NCBI GenBank assembly: GCA_021790375.1
Contig: JAJYEB010000024.1
Coordinates: forward strand, 1-11,888
Length of the DNA stretch: 11,888 bases
From: Chloroflexota bacterium
Lineage (GTDB): Bacteria > Chloroflexota > Limnocylindria > Limnocylindrales > CSP1-4
Reading direction: 5' to 3'
The first letter of the stretch is position 1. Every line of letters begins with the position of its first letter. The position numbers and the translations under genes are program-made. Below the pieces are notes generated by a model that was not told the origin of the DNA, made no database searches, and worked only from the letters and a program-made list of their open reading frames with translations. Below are positions 1 to 6,502 of the stretch, piece after piece.

Positions 1-141
1 GTGGGCGGGGCGGACCTGGAGGTGCGGTTCGAGGGGGTCGGCGACGAGATCCGGCAGATCGAACTGCACGCACGAACGGAGCGCGGTGCCCGGTATCTCG
101 CGCGAGTGCGCTTCGGGGTGCCGGGGGAGGACGAGCCATGA
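1..141 (+). CDS. tsaE: TsaE C-terminus (partial, 5' end outside window)
   Basis: Only the last 46 residues are present; the reading frame is open from base 1 and ends at TGA 139-141. The fragment (DLEVRFEGVGDEIRQIELHA...GARYLARVRF) matches the C-terminal strands of TsaE, the small P-loop ATPase of the tRNA t6A37 complex, where a short 'LEI.I...G..R.I.L.A.G.R' region follows the Walker A/B core. The core itself lies outside the window, so no catalytic motif can be seen. The call rests on this weak C-terminal resemblance plus position: tsaE commonly precedes tsaB, rimI and tsaD. Its stop overlaps the tsaB start (ATGA, 138-141), which implies co-translation. It could be another short protein, but the context makes TsaE by far the likeliest. 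Confidence 0.72.
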   Translation: MGGADLEVRFEGVGDEIRQIELHARTERGARYLARVRFGVPGEDEP

Positions 142-923
142 GCGGCCCCTCGCCGCTGTCCGCCGCGGGAGGACTCGGGGGATCGGTCGTTCACCCACTG
201 GTTGCCATCGACACGGCAACCCGCCGCGCCTGCATCGCGATCGGTGACGGGCTTGCCGTCCCCCTGGCCATGCGCTCGTGGCACGCGGGATACCGGCACG
301 GCGAGGAGCTGCTGGCGGCGCTGGACGATCTGCTGCGGGACTCGGGGGTTCGGCTGGGGGACCTCGGCGGCGTGGTGGCCGGCACGGGCCCCGGGGCCTT
401 CACCGGGCTCCGCGTGGGCCTGGCCACGGCCAAGGGCCTTGCGTACGGGCTCGGGATCCCGATCATCGGGGTGGCATCGACCGAGGGGCTGGCCGCCGCG
501 TCCGTGGAGCCGGGCAACCACGGCGATGAGCCGCTCGACCTGGCCGTGCTGCTGCCCGCGGGGCCGCACGACCGCTACCTGGCGCGCTACCGACGCGCGG
601 ACGGCCGGGCGGGCACCTGGGAGGACGTACTCGGGCGCGGGCCCGAGCTCGTGCCGGGCGGCGAGCCCATCGAGCCTCTGGTCGCAGGCGCCGTGCTGGT
701 CGCGATCGACCTCCCGCCCGGGCCCGGGATCCCCGGCGAGGCCGTCGCCGCGGGGACGCGCGCCCAGGAGCGGCTGGGCACCGCGCTGCTCTCGCTCGGC
801 CGGGCCGCGCTGGACGCCGGCCGTGCGGTGGACGTCGCCGAGCTCGTGCCCGGCTACGTGACGCTGCCGCGCGGCATCGTCGAGCAGGTGGGGACCATCG
901 AATGGTCGCGCGACCTCCGGTGA
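138..923 (+). CDS. tsaB: TsaB, tRNA t6A biosynthesis dimerization/scaffold protein
   Basis: 261 aa. TsaB is the ASKHA-fold partner of TsaD. With TsaE it supports transfer of threonylcarbamoyl from TC-AMP to A37 of ANN-decoding tRNAs in the cytoplasm. The N-terminal strand VAIDTATRRACIAI (22-35) and the hallmark GTGPGAFTGLRVGLATAKGLA (82-102) are both clear, and the C-terminal LVPGYVTLPRGI (237-248) resembles the terminal P-x-Y-x-x-P/R motif of the family. The ATG at 138 overlaps the tsaE stop and has GGAGG at 126-130, 7 nt away, so I keep it even though it adds about 20 residues before the usual start of the fold; there is no later ATG or GTG before the first strand. The last 22 bases overlap rimI. 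The middle (120-240) is the variable, degenerate half typical of TsaB. Confidence 0.95.
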   Translation: MSGPSPLSAAGGLGGSVVHPLVAIDTATRRACIAIGDGLAVPLAMRSWHAGYRHGEELLAALDDLLRDSGVRLGDLGGVVAGTGPGAFTGLRVGLATAKGLAYGLGIPIIGVASTEGLAAASVEPGNHGDEPLDLAVLLPAGPHDRYLARYRRADGRAGTWEDVLGRGPELVPGGEPIEPLVAGAVLVAIDLPPGPGIPGEAVAAGTRAQERLGTALLSLGRAALDAGRAVDVAELVPGYVTLPRGIVEQVGTIEWSRDLR

Positions 924-1471
924 GGGTGCTCGTCGAGCCCATGCGGGTCGACGACATCCCGGCCGTCCACGAGATCGAGCGTGCCAGCTTCACGGCGCCG
1001 TGGCCCACGTATGCCTTCCGCCAGGAGCTGGAGGCCAACCGCCTGGCGCGCTACGTCGTGGCACGCGACGGGGACCGGATCGTGGGGTACGCGGGCCTCT
1101 GGCAGATGGTCGACGAGGCACACATCACCACCTTCGCCGTGGCCCCGGAGTACCGGCTGCAGGGCGTGGGGCAGAGCCTGCTGCTGGAGATGCTGCGGAT
1201 CGCGGAGTCGGTCGGCGCGTCGGTGGCCACCCTGGAGGTGCGCGTGTCGAACCTGCCGGCCCGGCGGCTGTACGAGAAGTACGGGTTCCGCCCGGTGGGC
1301 GTCCGGCCGCGCTACTACACCGACAACAACGAGGACGCGCTGATCATGACCACCCCCGAGCTCCGCTCGCGCGACATGCGGAGCCGGATCCGGCGCCTGT
1401 CCACGGACCTGCGCTCCAGGGCCGCCGCGCTGGACGGTGACCCGGCCGCACCCCGCCCGGAGGAGGCATGA
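902..1471 (+). CDS. rimI: RimI-type protein N-alpha-acetyltransferase (GNAT)
   Basis: 189 aa, GNAT fold. RimI acetylates protein N-termini (classically ribosomal protein S18) with acetyl-CoA. The acetyl-CoA loop RLQGVG (85-90) follows the strand ITTFAVAPEY. LEVRVSNLPARRLYEKYGF (111-129) carries the E112 and Y124 equivalents of the catalytic Glu103 and Tyr115 of E. coli RimI, at the same 12-residue spacing. The catalytic domain ends near residue 151. The remaining ~38 residues are an Arg-rich, probably helical, then Pro/Ala-rich tail not found in the ~150-aa typical protein. ATG 902 has a GGTGGGGA stretch just upstream; a GTG at 920, overlapping the tsaB stop, is a possible alternative start. 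The gene sits inside the t6A operon, as ydiD does in Bacillus. Identity as a RimI-family GNAT is firm; its actual substrate is inferred. Confidence 0.93.
   Translation: MVARPPVRVLVEPMRVDDIPAVHEIERASFTAPWPTYAFRQELEANRLARYVVARDGDRIVGYAGLWQMVDEAHITTFAVAPEYRLQGVGQSLLLEMLRIAESVGASVATLEVRVSNLPARRLYEKYGFRPVGVRPRYYTDNNEDALIMTTPELRSRDMRSRIRRLSTDLRSRAAALDGDPAAPRPEEA
1461..1466 (+). promoter_or_regulatory. Shine-Dalgarno site deciding the tsaD start
   Basis: A perfect AGGAGG lies in the last codons of rimI. Two ATGs in tandem follow, at 1468 and 1471. The first is 1 nt from the motif, too close for normal initiation; the second is 4 nt away and workable, so 1471 is the better start. It gives a TGATG junction with the rimI stop at 1469-1471. 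Confidence 0.7.
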
Positions 1472-2520
1472 TGGGCGACCCGGCGACGGGGCTGATCCTG
1501 GCGGTCGAGACCTCGTGCGACGAGACGGCCGTCGCGGTCGTGGAGGAGGGGCGGCGGATCCGGGCGAGCGTCGTCGCGAGCCAGGTGACGATGCATGCCT
1601 CGACCGGCGGGATCGTGCCGGAGGTGGCGGCGCGTGCCCACCTGCGCTGGATCGTGCCCGTCTTCGAGGAGGCGCGGGCGGCGGCGGGCATCGACGACTG
1701 GTCGACCATCGAGGCGGTCGCGGTGACGAACGGGCCCGGGCTGGCCGGCTCCCTGCTGGTCGGGATCAACTTCGCGAAGACGCTGGCGTACGTGCACCGG
1801 CGGCCGCTCGTGCCGGTGAACCACCTCGAGGGCCACATCTACGCGGCCTGGCTCCTGGACCCGGACGACCCCGAGCGCCCGGCACCACCGTTCCCCCTGA
1901 TCGCGCTGGTGGTCAGCGGCGGCCACACCTTCCTGGTGGAAATGCGCGATCACCTGCAGTACCGCTTCCTCGGCCAGACGGTCGACGACGCGGCGGGCGA
2001 GGCGTTCGACAAGGTGGGCCGGCTCCTCGGCCTGCCCTACCCGGGCGGTCCGGCCATCATGAAGGCCGCCGCCGGGGCACGGCGGCACGACGTCGAGTTC
2101 CCGCGCGCCTGGATGGGCGAGTCGTACGACTTCAGCTTCAGCGGGCTCAAGACGGCCGCCCGCCGTGCCATCGAGGCCCGCCGCGGCGGCGAGGCGCTCG
2201 ATCCCGAATCGGTGGCCGAGCTCGCGTACGGGTTCCAGGAGTCGGTGGTCGACGTGCTCGCGACCAAGACCGGGCTGGCCGCCGAACGGAGCGGCGCCCG
2301 GGCGATCGTGCTCGGGGGAGGGGTGGCGGCCAACGCCGTGCTGCGCGCGCGCGTGGCGGAGCGGGCCGCGGCGCTCGGCATTCCGCTGATCGTCCCGCGC
2401 CCGGCGCTGTGCACGGACAACGCGGCGATGGTGGGCGCGGCCGGCTTCTTCCGGGCCCGCGCCGGGACGCGGGCCTCGCTCGACCTCGACGCACGGCCGT
2501 CGCTGCCGCTCGTGCCGTGA
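1471..2520 (+). CDS. tsaD: TsaD, tRNA N6-adenosine threonylcarbamoyltransferase
   Basis: 349 aa (350 if started at ATG 1468), normal length. TsaD is the catalytic subunit that transfers threonylcarbamoyl to A37 of tRNA, working with TsaB and TsaE. It is a metal-dependent ASKHA protein. Counting from ATG 1471: the N-terminal LAVETSCDETAVAVV (10-24); the metal-binding HLEGH (118-122), giving His118 and His122; LVVSGGHT (147-154); TVDDAAGEAFDKVGRLLGLPYPGG (170-193); FSFSGLKTA (221-229); GGGVAANAVLR (282-292); and CTDNAAM (314-320), with Asp316 as third metal ligand. All diagnostic residues are intact. It lies between rimI and rsmA and overlaps rsmA by 4 bp (GTGA, 2517-2520). Product and function are secure. 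Confidence 0.97.
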   Translation: MGDPATGLILAVETSCDETAVAVVEEGRRIRASVVASQVTMHASTGGIVPEVAARAHLRWIVPVFEEARAAAGIDDWSTIEAVAVTNGPGLAGSLLVGINFAKTLAYVHRRPLVPVNHLEGHIYAAWLLDPDDPERPAPPFPLIALVVSGGHTFLVEMRDHLQYRFLGQTVDDAAGEAFDKVGRLLGLPYPGGPAIMKAAAGARRHDVEFPRAWMGESYDFSFSGLKTAARRAIEARRGGEALDPESVAELAYGFQESVVDVLATKTGLAAERSGARAIVLGGGVAANAVLRARVAERAAALGIPLIVPRPALCTDNAAMVGAAGFFRARAGTRASLDLDARPSLPLVP

Positions 2521-3455
2521 GTTCGCCCGAGGGCGATCCCCTCGACGCGATGCATCTCGGCGCCGAGGCCGTCCGGCGGCACCTGCGCCGGTACGGTCTC
2601 GAGCCACGGAGGTCGCTGAGCCAGAACCACCTGGTCGACGGGGAGGCGCTCGAGGCGATCGTGGCCGCCGCGGCGCCCGCGCCGGGCCGGACGGTCCTCG
2701 AGATCGGCCCGGGGATCGGGATCCTGACCGGGGCCCTGCTGCGCGCGGGAGCCGCGGTGACCGCGGTCGAGGTCGACTCCCGGCTGGCCTCCCACCTGCG
2801 CGAGCGGTTCGAGCGCGCGCTGGAGGCCGGGGAGTCGGATCCCTCCGCGCCCGGCGCGCTCCGCCTGGTGGAGTCCGACGCGCTCGACGTCCCCGTGGCG
2901 GATCTCGTGGCTCCACCGTACGACCTGGTGGCGAACCTGCCGTACCACATCACGAGCCCGACCCTCCACCACGTGCTTGGCGAGGAGCCGCGACCCGGGC
3001 GCTTCGTGCTGATGCTGCAGCGAGAGGTGGCGGAGCGGATCGCCGCGCGCCCGGGCGGGCTCAGCTATCTCTCCGTGTTCGTCCAGTACCACGCCTCGGT
3101 CGAGGTGGTCAGGATCGTGCCGGCGGCCTCGTTCGAGCCCGCGCCCGGTGTCGACTCGGCGATCCTGGTCGGGAATACGCGTCCGCGCCGCCTGCCGGCC
3201 GGCGAGGAGGACGAGATGTGGCGGCTCGTCCAGGCCGGCTTCCGCGAACGACGCAAGATGGTCCGCAACGTGCTCGCGCGCCAGCTTCCCGGGCTCGGAC
3301 GCGAGCGCATCGATGCCGCGCTCGCGGTGGTCGGGATCTCGCCGGACCGCCGGCCGCAGACGCTGTCGGTCGAGGACTGGCTCGGGCTGGCCGAGGCGCT
3401 CGAGATGATCGGCGCGGGCTGGCGGCAGCCGGGCGGCGTCGCGGCACCAGGATGA
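2517..3455 (+). CDS. rsmA: RsmA/KsgA 16S rRNA (A1518/A1519) dimethyltransferase
   Basis: 312 aa from GTG 2517. RsmA adds four methyl groups to two adjacent adenosines in the 3' terminal helix of 16S rRNA, a late 30S assembly checkpoint. Visible motifs: RYGLEPRRSLSQNHLVD (25-41, the family's L-x-Q-N/H-F/H-L), SAM motif I VLEIGPGIGILTG (60-72), acidic motif II VEVD (84-87), SDALDVP (120-126), catalytic motif IV NLPYHITSP (140-148), and the C-terminal helical domain with FRERRKMVRNVL (242-253). GTG 2517 overlaps the tsaD stop, as at other junctions of this operon, and no other coupling signal is needed. ATG 2550, which would remove 11 residues, is an equally sensible start by family alignment. 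The frame stays open far upstream across tsaD, but that is not real coding. Confidence 0.96.
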   Translation: MSSPEGDPLDAMHLGAEAVRRHLRRYGLEPRRSLSQNHLVDGEALEAIVAAAAPAPGRTVLEIGPGIGILTGALLRAGAAVTAVEVDSRLASHLRERFERALEAGESDPSAPGALRLVESDALDVPVADLVAPPYDLVANLPYHITSPTLHHVLGEEPRPGRFVLMLQREVAERIAARPGGLSYLSVFVQYHASVEVVRIVPAASFEPAPGVDSAILVGNTRPRRLPAGEEDEMWRLVQAGFRERRKMVRNVLARQLPGLGRERIDAALAVVGISPDRRPQTLSVEDWLGLAEALEMIGAGWRQPGGVAAPG

Positions 3456-4558
3456 GGGCCCAGGGAGCCGCGGCGCCGCGGCGCACGCCATCGCCGGCGC
3501 TCCATGGACCCGCGGCGCTGGCGAGCACGACCGCCCCGGCGAAGATCAACCTGGTCCTCGAGGTGGCCGGGCGCCGCCCGGATGGCTTTCACGAGCTGCG
3601 GTCCGTCTTTGCGCCGCTCGCCCTCGCGGACACGCTCTCGGTGGGGTTTGCACGATCCCGGCCGGCCGCGGACGGCTCGACGGTCCGGAGCGCGGACCGG
3701 CTGGCGATCACGGGCGCGCCCGGCCTCCCCGTCGAGGAGAACCTCGTGCTGCGCGCCGCCGCGCTGCTGCGGGCCGGGACGGCCCGCCCGCTCCCGCCGC
3801 TCGCGTTCCGGCTGCGGAAGCGCATCCCGGTCGCGGCCGGTCTCGGCGGGGGGAGCAGCGACGCGCTCGCGGCGCTCGACCTCGCCGCGTCCGCCTGGGG
3901 ACTGCGCCTGGGCGAGCGGCGCCGGCTTCGCCTGGCGGCGCTCCTCGGGTCCGACGTCCCGTTCTTCGCGCTCGGTGGCTGGGCCCTCGCGGGCGGACGC
4001 GGCGAGCGCCTGCGGCGGCTCCCGCCGCCGGCGGGGGGGCCGCTCGGCGTGCTGCTCGTGGTCCCCGCCGCGCGGCTCTCCACCCGCGACGTCTTCGCGG
4101 CCCTGGACGCGGCGGGGGAGGAGGGCACGCGGGAGGGGCGCGCGGGCGCCGCAGGGGCCCGCGGGACGTCCGGTGCGGAGCCCCCTGCCCGGCCCGGAGC
4201 GCGGCTCGCAGCGCCCCCGGGCGCCGGGCACGGCGACGCCGCCCGCCTGGCCGACCTGCTCCGGCGCGGGGTGCGAACCACGGACGTCGCGGCCATCGCA
4301 CCATCGAACGACCTGCTGCCGGCGGCGGCGCGGCTGCTGCCCGAGCTCGAGCCGCTGCGGCGCGGGCTGTCCGCGCTGCTGGGAAGGGCGGTGCACCTCA
4401 GCGGGTCCGGTCCGTCGCTCGCGGTCCTCTATCCTTCGCCGTGGGCGGCCCGCCGGGCCGCGTCGGTGGTCCGCGCCGCCGCCCGTGACGGGCGCCTGCC
4501 GCAACCGGGCGGCTCGCTCGAGGTAATCGCGACCAGGACCCTGGGAGGAGAGGCATGA
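3452..4558 (+). CDS. ispE: IspE, 4-diphosphocytidyl-2-C-methyl-D-erythritol kinase
   Basis: 368 aa, longer than the usual 280-310. IspE is the GHMP-family kinase that phosphorylates the 2-hydroxyl of CDP-ME in the MEP pathway to IPP/DMAPP. Motifs in order: PAKINLVLEV (29-38, Lys31 matching E. coli Lys10); DGFHELRSVF (44-53); EENLVLRAA (95-103); the ATP loop PVAAGLGGGSSDALAAL (126-142); GSDVPFFALGGWALAGGRGE (166-185, Asp168 matching catalytic Asp141); and GHMP motif 3 LSGSGPSLAVLY (316-327). The surplus is a ~28-residue N-terminal leader plus a Gly/Ala/Arg/Pro-rich insert at about 221-262. The ATG overlaps the rsmA stop (ATGA, 3452-3455). The rsmA-ispE-ridA order matches Bacillus, supporting the call. 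Confidence 0.95.
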   Translation: MRAQGAAAPRRTPSPALHGPAALASTTAPAKINLVLEVAGRRPDGFHELRSVFAPLALADTLSVGFARSRPAADGSTVRSADRLAITGAPGLPVEENLVLRAAALLRAGTARPLPPLAFRLRKRIPVAAGLGGGSSDALAALDLAASAWGLRLGERRRLRLAALLGSDVPFFALGGWALAGGRGERLRRLPPPAGGPLGVLLVVPAARLSTRDVFAALDAAGEEGTREGRAGAAGARGTSGAEPPARPGARLAAPPGAGHGDAARLADLLRRGVRTTDVAAIAPSNDLLPAAARLLPELEPLRRGLSALLGRAVHLSGSGPSLAVLYPSPWAARRAASVVRAAARDGRLPQPGGSLEVIATRTLGGEA

Positions 4559-4941
4559 AGGACCCCGTGGCAACCGAGGCCGCCCCGGCGGCGATCGGAC
4601 CCTACAGCCAGGCCGTGCGGGCCCAGCGGCTGGTGTTCTGCTCCGGCCAGCTCGGGCTGGAACCCGCGACCGGCGAGCTGGCGGCCGGCGTGGAGCTGCA
4701 GGCCGAGCGCGCACTGGCCAACCTCGAGGCGGTGCTGGGGGCCGCCGGGGCCACCATGGACGACGTCGTGAAGACCACCATCTTCCTGGCCGACATGGCC
4801 GATTTCGCAACGGTCAACGCCGTCTATGCCCGCCATTTCGCCGAGCCGTTCCCGGCCCGGTCGACCGTGGCCGTCGCGGCGCTGCCGCGCGGCGGGCGCG
4901 TGGAGATCGAGGCGACGGCTTCCGTCGCCGAGCGGGCGTGA
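4555..4941 (+). CDS. ridA: RidA (YjgF/YER057c/UK114) 2-iminobutanoate/2-iminopropanoate deaminase
   Basis: 128 aa, exactly the family size. RidA trimers hydrolyse reactive enamines/imines made by PLP enzymes such as threonine dehydratase, protecting PLP-dependent proteins in the cytoplasm. The signatures are AIGPYSQAV (13-21, Tyr17), VFCSGQLGL (27-35, Ser30), the DDVVKTTIFLADMADF stretch (69-84), and PARSTVAVAALPRGGRVEIEA (100-120), where Arg102 binds the substrate carboxylate and Glu117 matches the active-site Glu120. The position of the family's frequent Cys107 holds Thr104, an allowed substitution. GGGAGGAG at 4543-4550 is an excellent Shine-Dalgarno site, and the ATG overlaps the ispE stop (4555-4558). 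It is the last gene before a 160-bp gap, so the operon may end here. Confidence 0.95.
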   Translation: MKDPVATEAAPAAIGPYSQAVRAQRLVFCSGQLGLEPATGELAAGVELQAERALANLEAVLGAAGATMDDVVKTTIFLADMADFATVNAVYARHFAEPFPARSTVAVAALPRGGRVEIEATASVAERA

Positions 4942-4962
4942 CGGGCTCCGTGCAGGGCCGTC

Positions 4963-4990
4963 CCGGCAGGCAGGCCGCAATGGCTGCCGG
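4963..4990 (+). terminator. GC-rich hairpin after ridA (possible terminator/attenuator)
   Basis: CCGGCAG (4963-4969) and CTGCCGG (4984-4990) form a perfect 7-bp stem with a 14-nt loop, starting about 20 bp after the ridA stop. No T-tract follows, so it is not a classical intrinsic terminator; it may instead stabilise the mRNA end or reduce read-through. Its right arm overlaps the first copy of the direct repeat. Confidence 0.25.
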
Positions 4991-5018
4991 CGGCGCCGCC
5001 ATGGCTGCCGACGGCGCC
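4980..5018 (+). repeat. Two-copy direct repeat, 21-bp period
   Basis: ATGGCTGCCGGCGGCGCC (4980-4997) recurs as ATGGCTGCCGACGGCGCC (5001-5018), with one mismatch in 18 and a period of exactly 21 bp (two helical turns). A perfect 12-bp palindrome, GGCGGCGCCGCC (4989-5000), spans the end of copy one. It lies just upstream of the glmU -35 box, where tandem protein-binding sites would be expected, but it could equally be slippage-derived. It encodes nothing recognisable. Confidence 0.6.
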
Positions 5019-5022
5019 CACG

Positions 5023-5051
5023 TTGACACCCCTCCGAAGCCGCCCGAGAAT
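5023..5051 (+). promoter_or_regulatory. Putative sigma70-type promoter for glmU
   Basis: A perfect -35 box TTGACA (5023-5028) is followed after exactly 17 bp by GAGAAT (5046-5051), which matches TATAAT at 4 of 6 positions including the key A and final T. The predicted start of transcription is about 5057-5059 (purines), giving a ~43-nt leader before the glmU ATG. In DNA this GC-rich the combination is unlikely by chance, and it sits in the only sizeable gap of the left half. Confidence 0.5.
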
Positions 5052-5067
5052 CGAGAAGACGTGTCAA
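5023..5067 (+). repeat. Inverted repeat TTGACAC / GTGTCAA around the glmU promoter
   Basis: TTGACAC (5023-5029) and GTGTCAA (5061-5067) are perfect 7-bp inverted copies with 31 bp between them. The left arm is the -35 box itself; the right arm lies at roughly +3 to +10. It could be a split operator or simply chance; no regulator gene is nearby. Confidence 0.35.
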
Positions 5068-5101
5068 TCCAGCCTCCAGATCGCCACGGGGCGCTCCCGT
5101 C

Positions 5102-6502
5102 ATGAGCGGCGCGGACGGTGGGCCCCTCGCGATCGTGCTCGCGGCGGGGCTCGGCACGCGGATGCGGTCGCGTCGTCCGAAGGTCCTCCACCCGGTCTGC
5201 GGCAGGCCGATGCTGGCCCACGTGCTGGATGCGGCGCGCGCCGTCGGCAGCCGCCCGCCGCTGGTGGTGTACTCGCCCGCGACGGCCGCCATACGCGACG
5301 CCTTCGAGGGCCGCGCCCGGTTCGCGCTGCAGGCCGAGACCCTCGGCACCGCCGACGCGCTGCGCGCCGCGCTGCAGGTGGCGCCGGCCGACGTCGACGA
5401 GTGCGTTGTGCTGAGCGGTGACGTGCCACTCCTGCGGCCCGCCACGGTCCAGCGCCTGGTGGCGCTGCGCCGGGCGGCGGCAGCGACCGTGGCCATCACG
5501 GTGGCGCATCCCCCGGATCCCCGCGGCTATGGCCGGGTGGTCCGCGACCCGGACGGCCAGGTGGCCGGGATCGTCGAGGAGAAGGATGCCGACCCGGCCA
5601 CCCGGGCGGTCGGCGAGGTCAATGCGGCGCTGTACGCGTTCGATGCCGCCTGGGTCCGTGCGCGCATCGGCGAGATCGGGCCGTCCCCATCCACCGGCGA
5701 GTACTACCTGACCGGCCTGATCGCGATGGCGCGGGCCGAGGGTGGCAGCGTGGTGGCCCTCGAGCTGGAGGACGACGGGGAGCTGGCCGGGGTCAACGAC
5801 CGGGTGCAGCTGGCGGCCGCCGAGGCGCAGCTGCGCCGCCGGATCGTGGAGGCGCACATGCTGGCCGGCGTCACGATGCTCGATCCCGGCTCGGTCCTGG
5901 TCGATGCGGACGTCGAGATCGCGCCGGACGTGGTGCTGGAACCCGGCGTGGTCCTGCAGGGCCGCACGCGGATCGGCACGGACACCGTGGTCGGCTCGGG
6001 CAGCCGGATCGTCGACAGCGTGGTGGGCGAACGCTGCCGGATCTGGTCCAGCGTGATCGAATCCAGCGAGGTCGGCGACGACGTGCGGGTCGGACCGTGG
6101 GCGCACCTGCGCCCCGGCGCCTCGGTCGGCGACCGAGCCGAGGTGGGCAACTTCGCGGAGATCAAGTCCAGCCGCCTGGGACCCGGCTCCAAGCAGCACC
6201 ATTTCAGCTACCTGGGCGATGCCACCATCGGCGAGCACGTGAACATCGGCGCCGGCACCATCACCTGCAACTACGACGGGACGGCGAAGCACCCCACGAC
6301 CATCGGCGACGGGGCGTTCATCGGCTCCGACACCATGCTGGTGGCGCCGGTGACCGTCGGCCCCGGGGCTCGCACCGGGGCCGGGTCCGTGGTCACCCAC
6401 GACGTGCCGCCCGGGATGCTGGCGGTGGGCGTGCCCGCCCGGCTGCGGCACCCGCGGGTCCCGGCGCCCCGCGAGCCGGAGGACCCCGGACCGACGGCAT
6501 GA
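5102..6502 (+). CDS. glmU: GlmU, bifunctional GlcNAc-1-P uridyltransferase / GlcN-1-P acetyltransferase
   Basis: 466 aa, full length. GlmU acetylates glucosamine-1-phosphate and then couples it to UTP, making UDP-GlcNAc for peptidoglycan and other envelope glycans. The N-terminal Rossmann-like domain (1-~235) shows LAAGLGTRMRSRRPKVLHPVCGRPM (13-37), QAETLGTADAL (77-87), the metal-binding LSGDVPLL (104-111, Asp107) and VNDRVQLA (231-238, Asn232). The C-terminal left-handed beta-helix (from ~260) has hexapeptide repeats, KQHHFSYLGDATIG (364-377, His367 equal to the acetyltransferase base), NIGAGTITCNYDG (381-393) and GSDTMLVAPV (408-417). A Pro-rich tail ends the protein. ATG 5102 has only a weak GGGG at 5088-5091. 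It follows rsmA-ispE-ridA as in Bacillus, and overlaps the next gene by 4 bp. Confidence 0.96.
   Translation: MSGADGGPLAIVLAAGLGTRMRSRRPKVLHPVCGRPMLAHVLDAARAVGSRPPLVVYSPATAAIRDAFEGRARFALQAETLGTADALRAALQVAPADVDECVVLSGDVPLLRPATVQRLVALRRAAAATVAITVAHPPDPRGYGRVVRDPDGQVAGIVEEKDADPATRAVGEVNAALYAFDAAWVRARIGEIGPSPSTGEYYLTGLIAMARAEGGSVVALELEDDGELAGVNDRVQLAAAEAQLRRRIVEAHMLAGVTMLDPGSVLVDADVEIAPDVVLEPGVVLQGRTRIGTDTVVGSGSRIVDSVVGERCRIWSSVIESSEVGDDVRVGPWAHLRPGASVGDRAEVGNFAEIKSSRLGPGSKQHHFSYLGDATIGEHVNIGAGTITCNYDGTAKHPTTIGDGAFIGSDTMLVAPVTVGPGARTGAGSVVTHDVPPGMLAVGVPARLRHPRVPAPREPEDPGPTA

Noticed and set aside
1437..2516. In-frame upstream extension of rsmA across the whole of tsaD
   Set aside because: The extension is Gly/Arg-rich noise overlapping a fully conserved tsaD in another frame; RsmA homology begins after 2550.
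1315..2916. Long minus-strand open frame of 533 codons opposite rimI, tsaD and rsmA
   Set aside because: Composition is Arg/Pro/Ala/Gly-rich with no domain motifs, and it lies opposite three well-supported genes. High GC removes stop codons from antisense frames.
5039..5067. Minus-strand promoter using the right arm (TTGACA on the reverse strand)
   Set aside because: The expected -10 position reads GGCGGC, and no minus-strand gene lies downstream.
6097..6498. Upstream extension of the CNNM gene inside glmU
   Set aside because: It overlaps the GlmU beta-helix in a different frame; the membrane protein fold starts at the ATG at 6499.
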